Positions 1 through 5,858 of a stretch of DNA of 6,374 nt are shown here, in pieces. The notes beneath the pieces were generated by a model. It worked only from the letters and a program-made list of their open reading frames with translations, made no database searches and was not told the DNA's origin. The DNA is from Bifidobacteriaceae bacterium (GTDB lineage: Bacteria > Actinomycetota > Actinomycetes > Actinomycetales > Bifidobacteriaceae), in contig JAISKS010000041.1 of NCBI GenBank assembly GCA_031260825.1, forward strand, positions 1-6,374, read 5' to 3'. Made by a program: the position numbers and the translations under genes. The first letter of the stretch is position 1. Every line of letters begins with the position of its first letter.

Positions 1-1
1 A

Positions 2-2497
2 TTTAATCTTGGTGTAAATGCTGGTTGTTATGATGATCAAAATCTTCAAGCTGTATTACAAAGTTTAAGCAGTGAATTATATTCTGTTAATACTACTTCA
101 AATGTAAATTTAAACATAACTAATGGAAAAACTACTAATACAATTCCAGCTATTAACACTTTAAATAAATCAAATATTATTAATATTGCTGATGTACCAT
201 CTAATTCTACTATGAATGAAATCACTAAAGGAGCAATTAATTTTTACCAAGCTAGTGATTATTTCCATTTTTGTACTCAATCAAATAATGCATGTGAATC
301 AGGTTTTGCTGATCCAAATAGTGTAAATTCTTGGTCTGATGGTTCAACCACTCTTGGCTGGGCTAATAGGGGAACTGCTGTTCATAAATTTAATAAATTA
401 ATTGGTTATTTTAAAGAAATGAGCATAGATATCGATGAAATAATTGCTGAAATAGGTGCTGCAGATGCTAGAGATACTATTTTGTATGATATCAATGATT
501 TAAAAACTATAAAAACTCCATTAGATGCTAAATATACAGAAGCAAAAACTTTTTTTGATGGAAAAGGATATAAATCTTGTACCGCTGATTCTTGCGATAA
601 AGCTCCTGAGAAAATTTATGGTGGAATGAAAGTTATGGACGATATGCTTAATAAGCTCACTATTGATGATCAAGTGTATAAAATTGGCGATACATACACT
701 ACTTTCGCTGATGATTTAAAAAATGTATATGTAACATATTTAAAACAGACAAAAGCTGCTTTAAATGACAATGTTTATTGGGGCAAAAAAGTAACAGATC
801 ATCCAGTTTCTTATAATACTGAAGATGGAAAATATCCATTTACTTATAAAGATAATATAGCTTATACAAATCCATATACTGAAGATTCATATAAATCATT
901 AATTTTTAATGCTACAGGTACAGAAGTTAATTTAAAATGTCATCCTTATCAATTTGCGAAAAATGATGCGGGTTGCGAATCAACTGTATTTTTCAGAAAA
1001 GATAATGATTCGGTTGGTCAATATAAATTTGCTAATTATTTTATTAATAAAGATGAAAATCCTAATTTAACATTTGCAGCATTTAAATCAAATGCAGATA
1101 CTATTAATACTTTCAATTCTGATTCTACAAATGCTGTTAACAAATTTTCTGGATTTGATGGTACAGTAACTACAAATAAATCTCTTGCCGAACTTGAACA
1201 AAATATTGCTGCTGTGCATAATAGATTTTTAGCGATTATCTTAAATAAAGGTGTAATACATTTATTTAAAAACGCTGGTGATGTTCTTCTGTCTGAAATT
1301 GATTTAAACAAATTATTACCAAAAGATACTATTACAACAATAAATAAAACGTTGGCTTTTGGATATGCTTTTCAGATGATAGGTAAATTAGGAGAAAGTT
1401 TAGGAACTGATTTGGATGGAAAACCTCATTATCTTGCTCAGAACGGTCGTGCAATGGAAATGAAAAATTATGATCCCGAACATAAAGTAGTGCTTCCCTC
1501 TCAACTTTCCACAGCCCAAGATCCTGAACCTACGATTCCAGGAACGGATGCTTTGCAGGGTGACCTAGGCCTTGAAGTTTTAAGCACAATTCTTGGTTTG
1601 GCTGGTTTTATTGCTGATTTATTCGGTGGTGATTTCTTTGGCTCAAATAATATAAATAATTTATTAATTACATCTTATATTGCATCTAATTTTGCCGATA
1701 TGTCATATAATGGAGATAAGAATAACGCTTCATATAAAGAAAAAATAAATCAAGGTGGCGGATTAACTCCTGCTCAAAATACAACTTGTGATAAATTATT
1801 ATCTCATGCTGATGTTTCTTGTTCAACTGATGAAGAATATATTATTTATGGAAGCGAAGGTCAATACTCACCAAAAACACCATTCGTGATGATTTTTTGT
1901 ATGAGAATTGCTTTGGACATGATTGGCACATATCAAAACTCTGAAATAAATGCTATGATGAAACCTATAGAGTCGGCTTTTCCACCATTTGGTTATATAG
2001 TTGCTACTTTGCTTAGATTCGGAATAGCCATTCTTGAAGCATCTGCAGATATGAGTACATTAATTAATGATGGAAATCCAGTTGCAATGTTCAAAGGAAG
2101 TGATTCTAAAGATTGGTCAGTTCTTGGGGGCAATGCTGAATATCTAACCAAAGGAATGAAATGTAGCTCTGCTTGTGCTACGTATCAAAACTTTTTGGAA
2201 TTATTTACTCTACTTAAATTATCTAATCAAGGTTCTACAAAAGCAAATATGATGAAACGTATGGCTGATGTAATTCAAGCAAACTACTATTATAGTAAGG
2301 TGAAGACTAAAAGTGTAGTAGATAGATGGTGGGCTGATAAATATAGGATATTATATGCTGATACTGATCTCCAAATTAGAGGCAAGTATGAAATAAAACC
2401 GTTCTTTATGAATTTCGGATTCTTGGGTCAACTTACGGGTGACCCGAATAGAACATCTCTTATGAACTTTAGAGTAAGTAATGTAGCTGGATATTAA
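2..2497 (+). CDS. DUF5702 / TadG-like pilus-locus surface protein, 5' end outside window
   Basis: This frame is open from base 2, so the ATG at 212 is internal and the gene is truncated by the window edge; 831 residues are visible. The C-terminal third matches what I know of the DUF5702 family in Gram-positive Tad loci. It has EEYIIYG (residues 611-617 of the visible part), then FVMIFCMRIALDMIGTY (from 628), a hydrophobic stretch followed by LINDGNPVAMFKG and DW, YQNFLELFTLLKL (from 728) and MMKRMADVIQAN (from 750). The N-terminal anchor helix expected of the family would lie upstream. The protein is rich in Asn, Asp and Thr and has 12 cysteines, mostly in close pairs, which suggests an external, disulfide-bonded domain. 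It ends with tandem stops TAA TAG, 12 bases before the next gene, so the two are very likely one operon. Its exact role is unknown. I am confident of the family and less so of a pilus function. Confidence 0.8.
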   Translation, partial: FNLGVNAGCYDDQNLQAVLQSLSSELYSVNTTSNVNLNITNGKTTNTIPAINTLNKSNIINIADVPSNSTMNEITKGAINFYQASDYFHFCTQSNNACESGFADPNSVNSWSDGSTTLGWANRGTAVHKFNKLIGYFKEMSIDIDEIIAEIGAADARDTILYDINDLKTIKTPLDAKYTEAKTFFDGKGYKSCTADSCDKAPEKIYGGMKVMDDMLNKLTIDDQVYKIGDTYTTFADDLKNVYVTYLKQTKAALNDNVYWGKKVTDHPVSYNTEDGKYPFTYKDNIAYTNPYTEDSYKSLIFNATGTEVNLKCHPYQFAKNDAGCESTVFFRKDNDSVGQYKFANYFINKDENPNLTFAAFKSNADTINTFNSDSTNAVNKFSGFDGTVTTNKSLAELEQNIAAVHNRFLAIILNKGVIHLFKNAGDVLLSEIDLNKLLPKDTITTINKTLAFGYAFQMIGKLGESLGTDLDGKPHYLAQNGRAMEMKNYDPEHKVVLPSQLSTAQDPEPTIPGTDALQGDLGLEVLSTILGLAGFIADLFGGDFFGSNNINNLLITSYIASNFADMSYNGDKNNASYKEKINQGGGLTPAQNTTCDKLLSHADVSCSTDEEYIIYGSEGQYSPKTPFVMIFCMRIALDMIGTYQNSEINAMMKPIESAFPPFGYIVATLLRFGIAILEASADMSTLINDGNPVAMFKGSDSKDWSVLGGNAEYLTKGMKCSSACATYQNFLELFTLLKLSNQGSTKANMMKRMADVIQANYYYSKVKTKSVVDRWWADKYRILYADTDLQIRGKYEIKPFFMNFGFLGQLTGDPNRTSLMNFRVSNVAGY

Positions 2498-2498
2498 T

Positions 2499-2505
2499 AG
2501 GAGGG
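2499..2505 (+). promoter_or_regulatory. Strong Shine-Dalgarno of the first TadE-like gene
   Basis: AGGAGGG lies just behind the upstream TAA and overlaps the second stop codon TAG. Its AGGAGG core is five bases from the ATG at 2510. It fixes that start and implies translation from a shared transcript with the upstream DUF5702 gene. It is the only near-perfect ribosome binding site in the window. Confidence 0.85.
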
Positions 2506-2509
2506 AATT

Positions 2510-3790
2510 ATGAATAAATTAAAATCTAATAACGGATCTATTATAGTTGAAGCTACTTTTATTATTCCAATATTTTTATTTTTTGCAATGAGTTTTGCTA
2601 TGCTCGCTAATGTAATTTATGCGCAAGCTAGAATTCAGAATGCCCTAGCTGACGAAGCTAGAGAGCTTTCTCAATATGGATATTTATATAGTTATGCTCA
2701 AAACAATTCTGCAACAACTGTTTTAAAAGCTGTAAAGAAATTATTTGATCAATTTAAATATTTTCCTGGTACTGTTCCTGCTGATGCGGATCCAATTGAG
2801 AATTCATACGATCCTGATGACCCGAATAATAAATTAGATACAAGTTTTTATAAAGCTTTAGATGGTACATATATTACCTCTCCTGTCACAGCCATGTTTA
2901 TGATTATAGGTGCAAAAAATGCGCTAGGTAATTATATTACCACGCAAGAAGCCAGGGGCGCTGATCAAACTATTGCAAAAGTGTATTTTCAAAGTCATCT
3001 GAAATCAATTTCGACTAATAGGGATGAACTGAATATAATTGGTCTTGATGCTGTTTTGGATAAAGATAACCGTGAAGGTGTAAAAACTGATAAATTATTA
3101 AATGCATTAGGTGTTGTTAACGGACTTGATGGTATGGATTTTAATGGAAGTAAAATATTCTACTCTCCTGCAAAAGGTACAACTAGTACTCCTGCTGACC
3201 CTGATTATATCGAAGGTAGAGTTAAAATTCCTGATTGGTCTAAAGGTTCCACAACTCTTGTAACTATAAGATATGATTATTGGAATATGGGTGGAACTAG
3301 ATCATCACATCATGGTGAAAGTTATGCCTGGGAAACACCTGGTGCAAATAATAAACCAGCTGAATTTTATAGAGGTCTTAGCGCTTATTTTGATGATAAA
3401 CATAGTAATGAAGACACTGGACACACTCCTCCTACTCAAGCTTTTATAGATGCTTGTGTAAATTTAATTGCAAATAGACCTGATATGCAAGAATCTGCAA
3501 GAGAATTAGGTATAAATCCAGCCGATTATGCATTAGTTGATACAGAGAAATCGAGTATGTCTGAAGGTGGTTTCTATGGTTTTTATTTTAATGATTATTG
3601 GAGTCGTTTAAACTGCAAAATAAAAGAATCTCCAATTATGGTTGTAGTTAAAAAAAACGTACCAGCAACAAATGTAAAATTAAGAGTTCAATATGAAATC
3701 AAACCTTTTAATTATTTTAATTTAGATATTAAATATCGTATTAGAAATGAAGTTATTGGAGAATCTGGTACTGTAATTGATGTAAAATAG
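2510..3790 (+). CDS. TadE-like pseudopilin with large external domain
   Basis: The 426-residue product starts with a short polar leader, then GSIIVEATFIIP at residues 9-20. This resembles a class III prepilin-type site: Gly at -1, Glu at +5, then a hydrophobic helix to about residue 37 (ending VIYAQAR). The TadE family is recognised by this N-terminus. A TadV-type prepilin peptidase would be the expected processing enzyme, but none is in the window. The rest (about 38-426) is presumably outside the cell and I recognise no domain in it. It contains an acidic DPDDPNN stretch and two cysteines (IDAC, RLNC). Near the C-terminus VQYEIKPF recalls GKYEIKPF near the end of the upstream DUF5702 protein. 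At 426 residues it is much longer than classic TadE proteins of roughly 150-200 residues, so it may have both TadE- and TadG-like roles. The start is set by the strong Shine-Dalgarno. Confidence 0.8.
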   Translation: MNKLKSNNGSIIVEATFIIPIFLFFAMSFAMLANVIYAQARIQNALADEARELSQYGYLYSYAQNNSATTVLKAVKKLFDQFKYFPGTVPADADPIENSYDPDDPNNKLDTSFYKALDGTYITSPVTAMFMIIGAKNALGNYITTQEARGADQTIAKVYFQSHLKSISTNRDELNIIGLDAVLDKDNREGVKTDKLLNALGVVNGLDGMDFNGSKIFYSPAKGTTSTPADPDYIEGRVKIPDWSKGSTTLVTIRYDYWNMGGTRSSHHGESYAWETPGANNKPAEFYRGLSAYFDDKHSNEDTGHTPPTQAFIDACVNLIANRPDMQESARELGINPADYALVDTEKSSMSEGGFYGFYFNDYWSRLNCKIKESPIMVVVKKNVPATNVKLRVQYEIKPFNYFNLDIKYRIRNEVIGESGTVIDVK

Positions 3791-3802
3791 TTTATATTTT
3801 AT

Positions 3803-4783
3803 ATGGTACAAATTGATAAATCTACGCTAATTGCGATAGTTGGCCCTACGGCATCTGGTAAAACTGGATTAGCAATTAAGATTGCTGAGTCTATATCGGC
3901 TGGGGTTTCTGGGGATTTGCTTGGGGCTGGGTTTTCTGGGGCTTCTAGGGATTTGCTTGGCGCTGAGATTATTAATGCAGATTCATATTCTCTTTATAAA
4001 TATATGGATATAGGTACGGCTAAGCCAAGTATCGCTGAGCGGGGAGCTGTACCACATCATCAAATAGATGTGCTAGAACCAACAGAAATTGCAAATGTTG
4101 CTGTATATCAAAAAAAAGCACGCGCTGATATTAAGGCAATTTTTGACCGAGGAAATATTCCTATTTTAGTTGGCGGATCGTCGCTTTATATCAGGGCTGT
4201 GCTAGACGAAGTAGATTTTCCACCGGTTGATTTAGAGGTACGCGGGCAGCTTGAACAAATTGCCTCTGATGGTGATTATGTAGATTCAAATGGCGAGTTG
4301 ATATTATCCGGTACTGCCGCTTTATATTCAGAGTTATCAGCTTTGGATCCAGAATCTGCAGCAAATATTTTGCCGACAAACACTCGTCGAATTATTAGAG
4401 CATTAGAAGTGGTTCGAATCACAGGAAAGCCATTTAAATCAAATTTTGCGCCGCAAACTTATCATAATATTAATACTGTGCAATATATGCCTGATATTTC
4501 CTATGATAGAGATGAACTTGATAAACGAATTAGAATCCGAACCGATTCAATGAGAGAACTTGGGCTAACCGAGGAGGTCTCATCGCTTTATGAGCGAGAT
4601 TTGCTTGGTGTCACAGCTTCGAAAGCCATTGGTTATGCTGAGCTTATTAAGCATTTTGATTCGCCGTTAACATATACTTTAGATCAGGCGTATGAAGATA
4701 TTTTTATTCATACCAGAAGATTGGTTCGAAAACAACTTGCTTGGTTTTTGAAAGATCCTCGCATTAAAACGATTTCTGATTAA
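3803..4783 (+). CDS. miaA: tRNA dimethylallyltransferase MiaA with in-frame insertion
   Basis: MiaA transfers the dimethylallyl group of DMAPP to N6 of A37 in tRNAs that read UNN codons (i6A37), a cytosolic step that steadies codon pairing. The 326-residue protein has the P-loop GPTASGKT (14-21), ADSYSLYKYMDIGTAKPS (59-76) with the conserved Asp, VPHHQIDVLEP (83-93), VGGSSLYIRA (123-132), NTRRIIRALEV (193-203) and TRRLVRKQLAWF (304-315). All hallmark segments are present, so it should be active. Residues 33-53 are an extra repeated segment between P-loop and DS motif, absent from family members I know. Residues 154-172 also look slightly long. It starts 12 bases after the tadE-like stop with no Shine-Dalgarno (TTTATATTTTAT precedes ATG). 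The start is supported by the usual short lead to the P-loop. G+C (about 42% in sampled lines) and CGN arginine codons differ from its pilin neighbours. The motifs look actinobacterial to me. Confidence 0.96.
   Translation: MVQIDKSTLIAIVGPTASGKTGLAIKIAESISAGVSGDLLGAGFSGASRDLLGAEIINADSYSLYKYMDIGTAKPSIAERGAVPHHQIDVLEPTEIANVAVYQKKARADIKAIFDRGNIPILVGGSSLYIRAVLDEVDFPPVDLEVRGQLEQIASDGDYVDSNGELILSGTAALYSELSALDPESAANILPTNTRRIIRALEVVRITGKPFKSNFAPQTYHNINTVQYMPDISYDRDELDKRIRIRTDSMRELGLTEEVSSLYERDLLGVTASKAIGYAELIKHFDSPLTYTLDQAYEDIFIHTRRLVRKQLAWFLKDPRIKTISD
3898..3960 (+). repeat. In-frame imperfect tandem duplication inside miaA
   Basis: Copy 1 (3898-3924, 27 bases) and copy 2 (3925-3960, 36 bases) both begin GGCTGGG, pass through TTCTGGGG and end ATTTGCTTGG. 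They differ by one substitution and a 9-base insert in copy 2 (CTTCTAGGG, 3942-3950), itself a near copy of the preceding TTTCTGGGG. The total of 63 bases keeps frame and gives protein repeats AGVSGDLLG and AGFSGASRDLLG. The nesting suggests replication slippage or repeated duplication. The bases after copy 2 (CGCTGAG) resemble the start of a further copy, consistent with the native gene resuming there. Confidence 0.9.
3902..3950 (+). other. Potential G-quadruplex on the miaA coding strand
   Basis: Runs of three or four G lie at 3902-3905, 3911-3914, 3923-3926, 3929-3931, 3938-3941 and 3948-3950. The last four are joined by loops of 2, 6 and 6 bases, which meets the usual G3+N1-7 rule in both the coding strand and the mRNA. 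This is very unusual in such an AT-rich window. It is a by-product of the duplication. Whether it folds or affects expression is unknown. Confidence 0.6.
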
Positions 4784-4850
4784 AAATTTAGACAGACACT
4801 AAACTCTGCGCTCATTCATTCACACCGCTGAGACCGTTGGTATTGAATCA

Positions 4851-4964
4851 TAATTTAGCGAACCGCTACTGAGATTTGCGAATCGGGATTTTTTCGCGCT
4901 GTAGCCCAGTATTTACGTGAATTCTGTAGCGCATTTTGTATTTCAATAGCGGTTCGCTAATAAT
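4851..4964. mobile_element. Candidate MITE-like element with 14-base terminal inverted repeats
   Basis: TTAGCGAACCGCTA (4855-4868) is the perfect reverse complement of TAGCGGTTCGCTAA (4947-4960). Both ends are bordered by TAAT (4851-4854 and 4961-4964), as expected of a 4-base target duplication. Each arm is also a small hairpin (TAGCG-AAC-CGCTA and TAGCG-GTT-CGCTA). Inside are weaker pairings: GCGAA/TTCGC (4878-4882, 4893-4897) and GCGCT/AGCGC (4896-4900, 4928-4932). There is no coding capacity. The inverted repeat is certain; the mobile interpretation is inference. It could instead be a structured RNA or a REP-like palindrome. TAAT is easily matched by chance in AT-rich DNA. Confidence 0.45.
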
Positions 4965-4968
4965 TCGA

Positions 4969-5010
4969 GATCAACCCAACCGCTTCGCTTGACCAACCAT
5001 CCGCTTCGCT
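4969..5010. repeat. Two-copy 21-base imperfect tandem repeat
   Basis: Copies at 4969-4989 and 4990-5010 match at 15 of 21 positions and share CCGCTTCGCT perfectly at their right ends (4980-4989, 5001-5010). On the minus strand each copy begins AGCGAAGCGG. The core is close to GCGGTTCGCT in the right arm of the neighbouring inverted repeat (8 of 10 match), so the two repeat structures may belong to one family. Confidence 0.7.
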
Positions 5011-5083
5011 AATAAATCGCTATGAATTATTTCATACCCCCAAACATTTATGTTATATCTACTATAAATTCAATATATTAATG

Positions 5084-5089
5084 TATAAT
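5084..5089 (+). promoter_or_regulatory. Likely -10 box of the second TadE-like gene
   Basis: A perfect TATAAT ends seven bases before the ATG at 5097. Transcription would be expected to begin at or next to the start codon, giving a leaderless or nearly leaderless mRNA. I see no clear -35 box at 16-18 bases upstream. Other AT-rich boxes (TATAAA at 5063-5068, TATATT at 5074-5079) are alternatives that would leave a short leader. Confidence 0.4.
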
Positions 5090-5096
5090 TAGGTAT

Positions 5097-5843
5097 ATGA
5101 AATTTAACTTTACTTCCCAAAAGGGCTCTGCCATAGTAGAAGCAACTTTTATATTTCCCTTTTGTATTGCATGTTTAATTTTTTGTATCTTTTTTAATGA
5201 TTATTTTTATGCTAGATCAATGCAATATAGCTCAATTAAAAAAAGTGCAATACAGCTTGCAAAATCATATCAAGATAAAAGATTAGATAATCTTCAGTAT
5301 GATTCAAATGGTGCCGCATATTATCCAACTACTTGGGATAATGATAATGGGATTATGCCTGCATTTAGATTTCTTGGTGACATTTCTATAATGGTAGGTT
5401 CAGTTTCTGATGAATCTTGGGATTATGGCTGTGATTCCACTGATCCCAAACAGGCTACTGTAAGAAATAAACTGGATACTGATATAAGAAATAGTTCATT
5501 ATTAGGTGTGTCAATTACACCTGAAAGCACTGTTGTATCATATTGTCCAGGAATATTTTATTCAACAATACGAACATTTTCTAATACTAGACAAGGTGTG
5601 CCATTCATGGAAACTTTTATAAAAGTACCTACTTTATATATGAAAAACTCAATATATACTGAAGAAACAATTAATAAAAATACTGATTTTCAAAGAGATA
5701 TAAATATGGTCGGCGATCTACTCGGTAAAGTCGTAACACAACCAACTGTTACAGGAACTAGGTATTTGGGCAATCTTAGTAAAGCAGCAAATGCATTTAC
5801 AATAGCATATTGTGCAGTAATCGGTTCAGACAAATGCGATTAA
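5097..5843 (+). CDS. Second TadE-like pseudopilin
   Basis: The 248-residue product opens with a short leader and GSAIVEATFIFP (residues 10-21), nearly identical to the same segment of the first TadE-like protein: Gly at -1, Glu at +5 and a hydrophobic helix to about residue 34. Three cysteines (23, 26, 30) lie in this helix. The rest is presumably external; I do not recognise a domain. It contains further cysteines (DYGCD, SYCPG) and a C-terminal pair at 239 and 247, with the latter the penultimate residue. The start is secure because an in-frame TAA (5079-5081) lies just upstream and no other start codon is suitable. There is no good Shine-Dalgarno; only AGG at 5091-5093, three bases from ATG. 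It is followed after 15 bases by a DUF5702 gene, probably in one operon. A paralogue of the 2510-3790 gene in its N-terminus, it differs strongly after the helix. Confidence 0.78.
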   Translation: MKFNFTSQKGSAIVEATFIFPFCIACLIFCIFFNDYFYARSMQYSSIKKSAIQLAKSYQDKRLDNLQYDSNGAAYYPTTWDNDNGIMPAFRFLGDISIMVGSVSDESWDYGCDSTDPKQATVRNKLDTDIRNSSLLGVSITPESTVVSYCPGIFYSTIRTFSNTRQGVPFMETFIKVPTLYMKNSIYTEETINKNTDFQRDINMVGDLLGKVVTQPTVTGTRYLGNLSKAANAFTIAYCAVIGSDKCD

Positions 5844-5848
5844 TCGAA

Positions 5849-5854
5849 AGAGAG
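5849..5854 (+). promoter_or_regulatory. Weak purine-rich ribosome binding site
   Basis: AGAGAG lies four bases before the ATG at 5859, in the 15-base gap behind the TadE-like stop codon. It is a poor match to AGGAGG but is the only candidate. It supports translation of the downstream gene from the same transcript. Confidence 0.5.
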
Positions 5855-5858
5855 AAAA

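Larger units (their letters stand above)
4784..5096. other. 313-base intergenic region, repeat-rich, no gene seen
   Basis: I see no ORF worth calling and no recognised RNA gene here. From left to right it holds about 70 bases of unremarkable sequence after the miaA stop, an inverted-repeat segment (4855-4960) flanked by TAAT, a 21-base tandem repeat (4969-5010), and a very AT-rich stretch (about 5020-5096) with a likely -10 box for the next gene. Its middle is clearly richer in G+C than the pilin genes (28 of 60 bases in 4861-4920). No convincing intrinsic terminator follows miaA. Confidence 0.8.

Noticed and set aside
212..214. ATG as the start of the left DUF5702 gene
   Set aside because: The same frame stays open back to base 2 with similar composition and amino-acid content, and there is no ribosome binding site before this ATG. 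The true start is off the window.
1036..1311. Minus-strand ORF of 91 codons
   Set aside because: It lies wholly inside the DUF5702 coding region on the other strand, has no recognisable domain, and is explained as a shadow of that gene.
4191..4379. Minus-strand ORF of 62 codons
   Set aside because: It is antisense to conserved miaA sequence and has no recognisable features.
4878..4897. Intrinsic terminator after miaA (short stem and T6 run)
   Set aside because: The T-run lies inside the only possible stem-loop rather than after it, the stem has just five pairs, and it is about 95 bases past the stop codon.
4989..5018. Promoter with TTGACC as -35 box
   Set aside because: The hexamer is good, but the sequence 17-18 bases on (ATAAAT/TAAATC) is a poor -10 box, and the hexamer lies within the tandem repeat.
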